Below are positions 1 through 11,165 of a DNA stretch of 64,000 nt, piece by piece. The position numbers and the translations under genes are program-made. Source of the DNA: Taenia hydatigena (Eukaryota > Platyhelminthes > Cestoda > Cyclophyllidea > Taeniidae); NCBI GenBank assembly GCA_036345935.2, contig JADWOT020001427.1, positions 62,001 through 126,000 of the forward strand, read 5' to 3'. The stretch's first letter is position 1; each line of letters begins with the position of its first letter. Under the pieces are notes generated by a model. It made no database searches. It saw only the letters and a program-made list of their open reading frames with translations, and was not told the origin of the DNA.

Positions 1-172
1 AAGCGGCTACCAGTAATGAGAAACTTACTGCCACACTCAACCACTAACTGCATCACGAAAACACGTTATTTTGGGATTCATTAAATGTAGCAGTAGTAAG
101 CAGAGGAACAAATTAGACTCAACAATTTGTTCAACACTGCGTCTGAGGATGATAACGTACAAGCAAACTTAC

Positions 173-324
173 CTGTTGGTTCCTTTTTCCTCTTCTTCAT
201 CTCCGTCCCCCTCTCTTGAGTCGCACGGCCCATCGTCTCTCTCAACACCTACCCACTCCTCCTCCCACAGCTGTTGCTGCAACACATGCCCTCGCCTCTT
301 CAGCACGCTTCGTACCCTCAGCAC
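173..324 (-). CDS. candidate internal coding exon, acidic, function unknown
   Basis: On the minus strand an acceptor (ttctacag at 325-332) and an excellent donor (CAG|gtaagt, 168-172) bound 152 bases open in one frame. The product starts VLRVRSVLKRRGHV, has a Gln/Trp/Glu-rich middle and ends in an acidic run with DEEEEKG. It would enter in phase 0 and leave in phase 2. No family is recognised. Caution: the acidic tail is the complement of a long plus-strand pyrimidine tract (181-271) that could itself be a plus-strand intron end, with an acceptor at 270-271. The strand is therefore not certain. Confidence 0.3.
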
Positions 325-3300
325 CTGTAGAACGGTTACACCTCACTTGCAAACAAGGACAAAGTGATGAGTAAATGAGTGCTTGTAAAGATAAAGAAAT
401 AAGAAGAAATAGTGGCAACTATAGCTACCAATCCGGAAATGTGCAATCGTCGAGTAATTGGATATCGGAGATGACGGGGTCTAAATACTGATAAATTACC
501 GAAGATTGCAGGCTGAGAGTCACGCAACTGCAATCACAGACTCCAAAGCTTTGCCCTGTCAATGCTATTCATTCAAGATAGCCGCACTTAAAAAAATTAT
601 TTGGTATTTTTGGTGTGTTGAGTGAAAAATGATACTTTCATCCGAGGACCTTTTTGGATGCGAGGACGAAGAAAACAAGAACCATGCATTGTTTTTTTGT
701 TTGACCCTACCAGTGGAGTCCTGTCAAACCTGCCTGGACTTATTTAGTGCACAAGTGTTTGCTCTATTATATCCACTTTCGCGATCTGAACAGTGCACAT
801 CGAAACTCCTCGAATCTGCTGAACACTCAATTGCTTATGGGTTTGCTCAGTGGGCTTGAAATAAATTTATCAACAACAAGCTTCAACCGGCCTCGCCAAA
901 TGAAATTACTGCTTCCGATTCAAGGGTATGTTGGAAATTTTAAAATAGTTAAAGTCATCATATCTAGAGGCACTGAGGTATGCAAAGATCTACTTAGGTA
1001 TCTCCAATACCTCGTAAATCTACTTGCCAAGAGGCGTGTAGTCTTTCGTGCTCATTTTGATAATCAGCATCAAGCAGAAGGTCGCCCATTAACTTATTAA
1101 ATTTACTCAGTTTCACAAATGCAGGCGAAGGCCTTCCAATGAAATGTACGAATGGTGCTGACATCAATTATTCAGCCAACCGCGTTAGTTGGCGCACCGC
1201 TCTGGGCAAAACTGCTACTTCTGGTTAGTCTGCAGTGTGACGCACAAAAGCTGTGCTCCTCAGTGTCTGGTGCCTCAGCGCTCGACTATGGTGATTTGTA
1301 GTGTCACAGCTTTCTTTGCGGCATCTCTGCATCGGATGCACTTCGATGGAAGCAAAACGAACTCGACTGTCCTCTGTCCTTGTGCTTTGGTTGGGTTTGG
1401 AAATGGAACGTCGACTAGTTACGACTTGCATAAATGCCCTTTAAAGTGATTCTGAACTTGTTTGGGTATCTCTGAGTGTTAAGACTTTATCCTGGATAGG
1501 GAAATCTAGGTAAAGAAATCGAAACACCACTGGTGTAATGCCATCATTTAGTGCCGTTGTGGGGACGACATTTAAGGTGGAGGAGGTGATGGAGAGTAGG
1601 ACCACGAGCACAGTCATGAATTGACCACATGTGTGTTGACCCCAAAAATGAACGGGACGTGTGCACACATTAGCGGTTTTTCGGGACAACCTTGCTCTAC
1701 ATGAGTGGAATCATTCCGGTTGCATGGGTGCGGTAAATCTCCTATGTCAAAGGAAATATCGGTAATATTGTTTAACTTTGTTAATGAGAACTGTGGTTTT
1801 TGGGAGCTTCAATACGAATCGCACAATCTGGATGCATGAGATAAAAAATTAGACTGAGATTTGAAAATATCAAGCCGTTCTAAGGCAGAAAAACAGCAGG
1901 TTAATAGATGCAGCGGCTAAAAATTCAGGTTGAATGTGAAGGAAATGGCCGGCGGTGGATGGGATAGATAGCATAGCAAACTGAATAAACCAGGCTTGAC
2001 AGTCATTTTGCATAAACCAGTGTGCAATAGACCGAACAAGTGCTTCCTATTGATAATGCAATTTCATTATTCAAACAATGGTGAGAATATCTTAAAAGCA
2101 GTGGATGGAGCCAAATGGCCGCAATGTTTGCCTTTAATTTTAGTAGAGTTAACTACTGAAAGCAGTTACTTCTCTTCAGGAAGATGTTTAAGCTGGATTG
2201 CTAAACGGCTATTTGGTTTCAAGCATGCATATGTCTAGTTGCAATCGAAATGACCGCATACGTGTGCGGCAAAACGAAACCAGAAAAGTCAAACCAAAAG
2301 CATGGTGAGGCTCCATTTGGAATGGCTCCACTAAGTGATCAGCACGGCGTTGTGTCATCGTGATGGCATCGCCTTCCAACGGAAGGTCAGAGACATCAAA
2401 AGAGATTTTGAATATTCAAACATGGGGTTCATATTTAGTGGCATTAAAAATAGCTTGGATGGAATTAGACGGGAATAGTGCATACATTCCTAAATTTAGT
2501 GATTCTGCTCGATGAATGCAGTACTGGTTGCTTATCTTGTTGCATTGATGAGTGATTTAAGCGTTTTAACAGAAAGTCTCAGAATAATGCTCTTGGAACT
2601 TCATTTATAGCGACATATCTTGGGGCATAGGATAATTGACCATCATCGTTTGAATTCAGGGGAATCAGCCGGTGTCAATCCAAATGTGGTCACTGCCAGA
2701 CCCTAGCCTTAACATCTCTTATTCGCGCAAATGTGTTACACGCATTTACTCACTCGTGTGCTACGATAGCACTCAGGCTGCGTTGCAACTAAGCGCATTC
2801 GCAGAGACATTCTCTCAGAGAGAGTAGTCCCTTTCGCTACCTAATATTAATTACATCTCGTTTTGTGTAAGGGTGTCCATTGCATAGAGAGCATTTCGCC
2901 TTCGCAAAAGTTGTTGCTTAATCGTAAAATGTAGCCACGATTTATCGCAGTTACCGCTAGAGGTGCCATGTTTGCAACGTAGTTGACGTGAGGGACCGTT
3001 AGCGTGTGTGTCAACATCTGTAACGTTCGCTGTTCCGACAACTATTCATCACTGTCTCACACTCGGACTAAAGTTTACCTACACACGGCAAGTAGAGAGG
3101 GAGATGCACAGCAAAGTATGCATGGATTGGTGATGCGCTTGATGCCCTTGTAAAGGTTTTAAAGACATCATCACTCTCTCCCAGCACCATCTGGTTAAAG
3201 TCGTTACACATTCAACGAGTCAGTGGTGAGTAAAGTACAAAATTTCATGCACGAATTTTATTCGAGTAGTGCACAGAGCCAAAACAAGTGTGTGAACGCA

Positions 3301-3709
3301 GAGTTGACGTCTCTAAAATGTCTACTAGTAGATCAAGCCATCGTGCCGGGATGAAGTGGCGAAGGAGTGTTATTTTTGTTAATATTAAGACATCACTACT
3401 AAGTTGAGGAAATCAAGAGCTATCAATAAGGCGTCAAATCTGGTTCAATAGGAGTAGCTAGCATCAGCAGCAGGTTACCCAATCTTGACCACGAAAAGAG
3501 CTAGAACCACCGCTTGGTCAATGTGGGCCGCATGAGATCGAGGAGATGGTAGTAGCAAAGTACAAGACCACTTGCAAATGATTTGTTACTGTTTCATACT
3601 TTACTCCGTCAAGATCTTTAAGGCAATAGACCTCGGTGCATTTGCTCGTATGCAATTACACTTAAGACAGCAGTCATGATTTACAAACCCGTTTCACTGC
3701 ATCCAGATT
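325..3709. other. no gene recognised
   Basis: I find no feature that I can defend here. A plus-strand 76-codon ORF at 629-859 has an A at -3 of its ATG and an acidic start (EDLFGCEDEENKNH), but it has no splice or family support and its length is within chance expectation. A plus-strand ORF at 1189-1449 is Cys-rich but equally unsupported. Confidence 0.4.
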
Positions 3710-3927
3710 TTAACGATCCTTAACGCCATCAGCCATTTTGAGAATATCCGGCACTTCATCCCAAGTGGCCGATTTGGTAGTGCTGACGTCGAATGTCATA
3801 TTGAGTGTGGAGAAATGGTGCATAATACCTCTCAACTGCGCCTTAGCTATCAGGCCTTCTGCTGGACACCCTAAGGATTCGGTAAGGGCGCTGGCGTGGA
3901 TTATAACTCTGGCAGAAATTTGTGCAT
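3710..3927 (-). CDS. candidate 3'-terminal coding exon, function unknown
   Basis: The minus strand shows an acceptor (ccattttag, 3928-3936) followed by 72 codons and a stop at 3710-3712, entering in phase 1. The peptide begins after DAQISARVIIHAS and ends with WDEVPDILKMADGVKDR. Its composition (Ala, Asp, Glu, Val rich) is unlike the Leu/Ser/Phe-rich chance ORFs around it. A possible upstream exon of the same gene lies at about 4103-4330 (VDLSSSVGVVGITAASGEVK), but I could not place a convincing junction. No family is recognised. Confidence 0.3.
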
Positions 3928-6594
3928 CTAAAATGGCAACCACTTTTGATAGTAATTAAGGCAATGGAAGACGCGAAGGCATCAAAGCCAGAGACCGCGG
4001 TGCTAGAGGAGACAGAAAGGAAACTGAAGATCAGGACCGACGATCATATAAAGGGGTTAATTTTATTGCTGGAGCGCCTGATCTGATGAAAAGTGGTCTT
4101 GATTAGATCCATATTGCAGCGTCTAGCGCCTTCACTTCTCCTGACGCCGCCGTAATCCCTACCACACCAACGCTCGAACTTAAATCAACCTCATAGGGAG
4201 GAAGGAAAGGCAAATCAAGCGCTGTGCAAATGTGAATTTGGTCTGCTGATCTTCTTAACTTGATTCGAGGTGCAAAACACGCCCTTGCATCTGCATCTCT
4301 ATGACTGTTTGCGTACCCTCGTGTTTGGTGCACGTCTTTAGTTGTGCGTCAGTGGAAGCTTTCTTGAATCTTTGTAATGCCTACAGTTGTTTGTCGACAC
4401 TTGAATGTCTTTTTAAAAAGAAGTAGGTAGGTGCAGCCGATGTTAGCCATCGACTTGACAGCTGTGCAGAACAAGTGTTAGTGGTCATTAGGCCCGAAGC
4501 GACGCTCTTACTTTTACCGGTATCATTTAAAATGCAACCACTTGGATGACACAAATGCAGCAAAGTGGAACCCATCCAAGCTGTCTATATGAATCATTTA
4601 CTTTCATCCATGACAGTAGGTGCACTAGCAAGGTTTCTCATGGTAAGACTCTCAGCCTAGCGCAAAAAAATGAATTGGGAATGCCCTCAGAGACGGCCAC
4701 ATACCAGCGCAGTTGATCCCACTACACCATTCGTAGTTCTTTCCGGAAACAAATAGTCATCACATTAAAACCATCATAAAACTCACAGTCACTATTTAAA
4801 CTGTTGAAAGCATCAGTTACCCAAAAAGGCTCAATGCTAATGCTTCCAGAAAGTCAGTTGAATTCTAATGTATTTGGATACAAAAATGGCAATTTTCGTC
4901 CATAATTTGTCATTTTCTTTCATACACCTATCTGTTATGAGGCTATATTTGTATTGACAAGACCTTGTAATCAGCTCTACTAAGCCTGAACTCAGGATGG
5001 AGCTTGTCTCTCAAGGTGTAGAGTTGGAGAAATGGTGCATGCATCACTACTGATTGGCGCATAAGCGACTACTTAAACACGCGAGTAGAGCTTCCAATTA
5101 CACGCTTTCCTTATGTCCAGCCATTTTTACCCATCCTTAACTCATACCATCATTTTAGCTACACTCGCGTGCGTAAATGCGCCTCATCCTCCGCGTGAGG
5201 GATAAGCACACTCAATACGTGAGACGGCTATTTATTGCCATTGAGCATGCAAGGTGAAGGAGCCAGAAAATGAGCAAGTTCCAGCTCATTGGCACACTAC
5301 TATAATGGCTGGATATTTCAGCGTCTGTGAAGAAATACGATAACTGACCTTGAGCGGTGGCATGTAGTCGTCCTCACTCTACCAGCCATGTTGCAACAGC
5401 CTCTTCCATTTTACATTTGTATGATGCTGATGTAGCTGCATTGCTGTGCTCAGTGCTTACTTCTATAATTTAACTTAACTGATAATACTCTAATCAAAAT
5501 CTTCTCTTTTAACTACTCCAATCTTATCCGTCTTCAGAAACCCATTCAAAAGCATCCACGCTCCAACAAGACTAATCAATCAACCAACAAGAAGCGAATA
5601 ATTATTCCGAAGGGTATTTTTAAAATCATCTTTCATCTGTCGCTGTTTCATTCCATCAGTGTCCCTTTTTCCCGATTGTTTGGTTTTTTGTCTAATCAAA
5701 AATAACTGATTTTTGCATTTTATGTTAAGTGCAAACAAGAATAGGTTTGTTCCTGTAAAGCTTTGCAGCGTTCCACAGGCCCATTCTTCGTCTCTGACTG
5801 CCTCTGCATTCCAAGGTGCATAATTTGGTTCTAGAGACAGTGCCACAAAGTAAACGCCTTAGCCTGTACCTTATTTGCTTGCTTGACGCAACATTTGGAG
5901 GCTCTGGTGCCCATAAGTTGAAAGGAGTTTCTTCCAGTCAACTAATCACGCACTTGGTCTTCGTTAAATGCAATTAAACGTGGCGCAATTTCGACTGAAC
6001 GTGTGGTCATGCTGCCCGTCAGAACCATGAAAAACGTAGGTTGGTTTAAACAGTCGTCTTCATTGTCTTAGGCTTGAGGACTGTATTTCTAGTCAACAAA
6101 GGGGCACGAACACATGGACATGGTTAAAGCTTATTTGACACAGTGTGTCAGCATCGAAGCAAGTAGGCCTGCAAAGCGGAGGCTAGTTTGAATGTACTGC
6201 CAAAGTAAAGGTAAAGAAAAAAATTAGGCGTATTACAGTGGGAACATTGATAACGCCAGTTACGTAGGTACGAACAAAACCTTAATTGAAATTGAATTCC
6301 GTTAAAATTTACAAATGCTGAATGAATATACAACCTAAAAAAACACATTTGAATAATAATGCAGAGGGTGGAAGAGTACACACTCCTCAGCTTTACTGAT
6401 AAAATGAAGCGAAACACTAAGAACTTACTGAAACAGAAGCGTAAAGTTAATGACTGGTTCTTTCGAGGCATATAGGATCTAAGTGCTCACTGACCTAGTC
6501 TATTGGTTGTGCCATCAAGGCGGAACTACAGTCTGCAAGGAAACAAGTAGTTTCGCATTCGAATATGATGGTGTGCCTCCCAGCTGCCGCACTA
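3928..6594. other. no gene recognised
   Basis: Apart from a possible upstream exon near 4103-4330 on the minus strand, nothing is supported. A short plus-strand ORF at 3964-4086 has a Glu/Lys-rich, coil-like product, but it is the complement of a minus-strand pyrimidine tract ending in ctctag and looks like an intron end read backwards. The stretch 4600-6550 is AT-rich and featureless. Confidence 0.4.
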
Positions 6595-6866
6595 CGACCG
6601 CCACACTACAGGTTCGATTCAGGTAACTGCCGTCAGACCAATGAACTGATGTCGTATTTGTCCATTTACATTAATGCGTCTGTGGCACAAGTCAAGATGA
6701 GCAATCGTCCTTGCCTAGTAAATGACACGTCTCACTCGCATGTGGCACAATGGAGTAATTGTCCGTTTCAAGTAACAGCAGCCGCTGCTTTCTACAGTCA
6801 ACCGGAATTATTTCTTTAAGGATAAGATATTGCCTTAATTTTATTAATGATATCAGCTGCTTAGAA
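6595..6866 (+). repeat. diverged duplicate segment A1 (pair with 16340-16620)
   Basis: About 270 bases align with 16340-16620 in the same orientation. The best-conserved core is a shared GACCGCCACAC, one variable base, then ACAGGTTCGATTCAGGTAACT. Similarity continues through CGTCTGTGGCAC and a tract ending TTAGAAGCT. A candidate donor, ATTCAG|gtaact, is present in both copies. The position matching the acceptor in the other copy (tttcctatttag) reads tttacattaa here, so the AG is missing. This could be a dead exon pair, a local duplication or an interspersed element. I cannot tell which. Confidence 0.6.
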
Positions 6867-6867
6867 G

Positions 6868-7698
6868 CTAATAATCTTGAGCGTGTAAACCTCTACTCCT
6901 TCTCCATATGATATGGAGACACGCCCACTGTACCATCTCCACCAAATTAATCGTCCAATCGTTTTGCCACCGGTTGCACCAAATGCGACAACTATCAGGT
7001 AAGTTTAAGAAAGGGAGAAAGTCGAAGCCACCTAGGACCTTAAACATCTTTTGCATGCAGTCCAAGTTTAGGAGGGGATCCAACGTTTGCCACATTGAAC
7101 CTGTCACAACAAGCGTTTGCTTTGACGAGATGCCATTGGCTAGGGCTTTCAGGTGTCCACAATCCCGATGCTCAAAATCCACATAATCGAGATATAAAAT
7201 GACACAGTCATAATCGCTCAGCTGCATCCTTTCTCCTTCTTCTCCACCTTCTTCGGACCATCCACACACGTCTAGTGTGGTGCCACCCACTGTCGTGAAA
7301 AATGGATGCCACTGGTTTGAAAAGTTCGGGACATCCTTAGACACATCGAAGATGAGACGAGTAGAGGGGGCAGAATGTAGTACTGGCAAGTTGCATTTGT
7401 AGCGGCTCATCCCGTATGGCGAAATTCTTGTGCAACGGCATGGTGTGGTGATCAAACAGCTAATAGGAGCTTGTGCATTAGCAGAAAACACTTCCGACGC
7501 TCGGCAACGAAATAGCTCCTCTTCGCTATTGTAATGCTCCATTGCGTAATCAAAAAAAAGAGGTAATATCTCCGTTTTCTCCAAGAAAAGTATCCTGCAG
7601 ATGTACCCGTCTAGCCATTTCATATCCTTTACTCTGTGGTGGATACTAAGTGTTTGAATGGGAAGGTTTTGAATTAGTCGGTCATCTGTTGATTCCTC
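6868..7698 (-). CDS. 276-codon coding exon of an unidentified protein
   Basis: This is the only reading frame in the window far longer than chance: 277 codons including the stop (6868-6870), opened by an acceptor (ctgatttag, 7699-7707) in phase 0. The first in-frame Met is at 7621-7623, but open sequence continues upstream to the acceptor, so it is probably a terminal exon rather than an intronless gene. The product is mixed, globular-looking and Cys/Trp-containing: EESTDDRLIQNLPIQ at the start, an acidic loop EEGGEEGERM near the middle, the hydrophobic strand YDCVILYLDYVDFE, and KQTLVVTGSMWQTLDPLL. There is no obvious signal peptide or membrane span. I recognise no family or catalytic motif. 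Coding status is fairly secure; function is unknown. Confidence 0.65.
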   Translation of the reverse strand, partial: EESTDDRLIQNLPIQTLSIHHRVKDMKWLDGYICRILFLEKTEILPLFFDYAMEHYNSEEELFRCRASEVFSANAQAPISCLITTPCRCTRISPYGMSRYKCNLPVLHSAPSTRLIFDVSKDVPNFSNQWHPFFTTVGGTTLDVCGWSEEGGEEGERMQLSDYDCVILYLDYVDFEHRDCGHLKALANGISSKQTLVVTGSMWQTLDPLLNLDCMQKMFKVLGGFDFLPFLNLPDSCRIWCNRWQNDWTINLVEMVQWACLHIIWRRSRGLHAQDY

Positions 7699-8425
7699 CT
7701 AAATCAGAACACTTAATAGTGAATCTCAGCAATTTTAGCAAAAATATGAACGTGAAAGGGATTTCGCAAAGTCATGCGATGGACGTAGAGTTAATCAGAG
7801 CCACATGAGACATCACTACGCAAAATCTGATGTAAACCATCCAAATGAAGCCTCTTTTATGCGATAGGCGATCAACATCCAGTTCTAATCACTTCTCATA
7901 TCCAGCCAATCAGCAAAGCCCAACGACCTACTAAGATTCTCAGGTGCTACTAGATCTGTTTGGATGTACGCAAGTTTTGGCTACACGTTCTTGTAAGTGA
8001 GAATGGTATTGTGTTGACGCATTCATCACTAATGGAAGACATGTAGATGCTGGACTGTGGTTTTCGGGGGCATAATGCATTAAAATATTAAAGTACCTTG
8101 TGGTGTGGTTAGCGAATGATAGGAAAAAGGCATTATTGAAACAGTATATAGGACTTAGGTGATCATAATCATGGACACGTAGATACATCTATATTTGTTT
8201 AGTTAAGATGCTGGCTAAACTAATACGAATTGGGAAATGTGTGTCTTTGCATCGTTTTAGAAAACATGCCAAAATTAAAGCGTTTTGCTGTTACTAGCCC
8301 GATTCGATCCAAATTGGCAATGGTCCTTTTCAAATAAACGACTTGATGTAGATGATGCTGATGTGGGTTAATTTGCATTAATATGTGACGCCGTGGCCGT
8401 CTCAAACAGCTGCACGCGTACTTAC

Positions 8426-8513
8426 TTGCAGCATACTATGACAGGAACACTGTCACCACCTTCAGTGATCTTGCAATTAACGCAAGGCTGCATCAAGCAG
8501 TCAATGGAGAGTG
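8426..8513 (-). CDS. candidate small Cys-rich exon
   Basis: A minus-strand donor (TGCAA|gtaagt, 8420-8425) closes a short open segment that begins after an AG at 8514-8515. It enters in phase 1 and leaves in phase 2. The peptide has cysteines spaced as in CLMQPCVNCKI, then VPVIVCC, like a piece of a secreted Cys-rich module, but no family can be named. The acceptor has a weak pyrimidine tract. Whether it joins the long exon at 6868-7698 is unknown. Confidence 0.22.
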
Positions 8514-9122
8514 CTCAGAGTGGCACTAATGTGGATTACCGGTTTTTTACAACCCAGAAAAGTGGAAGGCATAATAATTGATGGCGAAGCGAAGGTCAAT
8601 GCCGATTTATCACGTAATATCTGACTCTAGCTTAGTTATTACGCAGTACTGGTAATAAGAAATGAAGTTGAGCCATGTGTCTCTTCCAACTAGTCACCAT
8701 TATCTGACTGACTACTGCGATCATCATCCACTCCGACCCATGACCATTAACTTAAAGCTGGGCTACAAATACTCTGCTGGTGGCATGAAAGAATTGACTG
8801 TGGCAGTGGTTCCATTGTGAGCGACGGGTAAGGCACAGCTCATCTCCTTGTCCCACGCATTATGCGCATTTGTTGACCAAACAATAAAAGAACTAGCTTC
8901 CCTTTTGACTCGACTACTTTTTGTTTGTGCAGAAAACAGAATAGACTTTGCTTTAAGTAAAATGGTTTCACGCAGCAAAAATACACTCTTAAACGCTTTC
9001 ATTAAAAAAACTAGCATGAAAAGTTGGAATGCCATGTATTCAACAACATAAATTGGCGCTTCTGTGAATGTTCGATAAACCTCAATTTAGCCCCTAACAT
9101 GATCCGTTTATTTAAAGCATCA

Positions 9123-9382
9123 CTAATATCGGCACTCCAAAATACAGGGCAATAGAGTCACGTATTGCGACATTGAAATTTTAGTAGGAGCTAATAAATT
9201 CATGGAAAATAGAATGGCTACTTTTCCTTTACCACTAAAAATTTTTGAGAAGTCACACGGGCTTCGCACTGTGACTGCTTGGCCATATCCCAAGTCCATA
9301 TTGCCAAATTGCACCTTATGCCTTTGCGCTGGTCTCAGAACACTGCGGTGTCTTGAAGAACCGTCCGCTATTGCAAGTAGTC
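9123..9382 (-). CDS. candidate coding exon, function unknown
   Basis: The minus strand is open for 86 codons from an AG at 9383-9384 (phase 1) to a stop at 9123-9125. The product includes GLLAIADGSSRHRS, FGNMDLGYGQAVTVRSPCDF and KVAILFSMNLLAPTKISM. A good internal donor (AGTG|gtaaag, near 9229) could end the exon earlier. It lies upstream of the long exon at 6868-7698 on the same strand and might belong to the same gene. Length alone is compatible with chance. Confidence 0.28.
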
Positions 9383-10769
9383 CTCAATCATGACTCTATG
9401 GACATCGGATACTGTGATCAGTGGCCAGTTATCTGCGCTTGATTATAACCACCACCCTAGAACTATTCACCATCGTTATTTGCCAAGCGGGTGATGCTTG
9501 CCCGACAGAACTTTTAATTTACCACATTTGTGTGTGTCATTTGAGCATGTATGCTTTGAAACATTCCAATTCCTTGTTTTAATATTAATTTAGTGTCCAG
9601 CAAAATTCAAGGCATCAAGGAATTTGCATATTTTTAATGCCAATTCAACCGAACGTTGGACGATTTGACGCCGTCAGCTATTATCTGCTTAGGTCAATTT
9701 GAATAAATAGGACCGGGTTACACAAGCACCTGATTAATGGAATTCGAAAAAAAGATTAAAATGAATAAGGAAATGAGGGTAAATCAGGCGACTGATAAAG
9801 GGAACCCGCTATTGGCATGAGATGCCAGCACAAGTGTTCTGCATGGCGATGATGTTTAGGCTTATGTGATTTGAGCCCAGTGAGAGTAATTAGACTGACC
9901 CCATCTCATCGCCATCACACTGATTCCTTTTGTTCCGTCTGGATGAAGTTGGTGCAGTTGCGACGTCCACCTATCGCCTTTGTCAAAACACAAATTGCGA
10001 TGACTAAAATTTGGAGTTGTGCAGTCCCTGCATACAATCAAACCCACATGACTAGAAAGCGAACTATTCTGAATTCAGTCGGTGCCTTAGCCATTATTTT
10101 TATTATTCGCCATTTTACTGACTCTTGTGTGAATGCATTACAATGTCATTTTCAGTTTTAGACTTCCAGAGAGGCTTGCACTCAGAGTTAATTCCGAGGC
10201 CAGTGTCCCCCTTACACCAACATGCCGTACTTTTCCGCTGACCACGATCATGATGGTGCAGAAGTAGTTGATTCCCAAGACGAAGTAGGAAGAAGCTTAG
10301 TCAGGCATTTTTAGCCGGATGTAGTCAAAATGAAGCATGCTAGAACACTCCTTGGGTTCGCTTAGGGTTTGAGATGCGTATGAAAGCTTTTTGAAGCCTA
10401 GAGTGTAAGGGAGAGGAAGATCGCCTAGTCATGGGTTATTTGGCCAAATGACAGGATGAGGCGTAGTTGGATTTGTGCTTTGTTGAGCGGACCCTCACAA
10501 AGCTCGTGTATTTTTTTGATCTCAAGCGTGATCAACTTGTTGGGAGTGTTTGTTCTGATGTAGTGGGGCTTCTAGACCACAGTGTGTGTCGTAAGTGACT
10601 GTCCTATGCGTAAATGTAAACGGGCGAATACCGCTAGACTGAATTATGCCCAAAGCACAATATCTGATGGGAAGCGTGTGCTGTGTAGGTGACAGGCTGT
10701 GACCAAACTTTGCGGTGCTATTTAGTCCCCTTGGTTTGTTCCGTACTTTCCAAAAATGCCTTGTGAGGC
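9383..10769. other. no gene recognised
   Basis: Nothing in this stretch has motif, splice or repeat support. Open frames at 9862-10161 occur on both strands at once and look fortuitous. Confidence 0.4.
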
Positions 10770-11165
10770 GTCAACAGTCCCTGTCCGCTTACAATCAGCT
10801 TAGCTTCTGATTAACAGCTGTTATCTTCGAACGGTTCAGCGCTGCCTCTGTGCATAATTTCCAGAGTTTGTACAAGTCAAGCTTACTGAAGTTGATGCGT
10901 TGAGATTATGATTCCTCCATTGTTTGCTAATAAAAGGCCTAATTTCTCGCACACAATTATTTTTTATTTAAGACTAAGGAAAATCGACAAGTATCTGAAT
11001 TGTTATCAAAGACTCATTAAGAGTTTACACTAAGTAACGGCAAGTTAAAGCGCAATAGTTTTAAAAGTGGAAGTGACTTGAGAACCCATTGGCAGTATTC
11101 TGACACTCAAATTTTATTGGCTGGAAAGGCTAGTCATGCCAATTAGACCGAACGAAAGTGCTCTT
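10770..11165 (+). repeat. diverged duplicate segment A2 (pair with 17985-18350)
   Basis: About 390 bases align in the same orientation with 17985-18350. Shared blocks include GCTTACAATCAGCTT, then the ACTGAAGTTGATGC block, a shared TTTACACTAA / CTCACACTAA..TAACGG block and AGTGGAAGTGA. There is no shared open frame, so it is probably non-coding duplicated sequence. The order and orientation match the A1/B1 pair. Confidence 0.6.

Noticed and set aside
3964..4086. Plus-strand 40-codon Glu/Lys-rich ORF with ATG
   Set aside because: It is the complement of a minus-strand pyrimidine tract ending in ctctag, which produces coil-like peptides artificially.
6610..6621. GGTTCGATTC resembling a tRNA or SINE B box
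   Set aside because: No A box at the right distance and no T-stem pairing around it. The same sequence in the 16.3 kb copy is better explained by duplication, with a donor site next to it.
8763..9051. Overlapping open frames on both strands, the minus one with a signal-peptide-like start and the plus one after a strong acceptor ending at 8929
   Set aside because: The two frames contradict each other and neither has a family motif or a partner exon.
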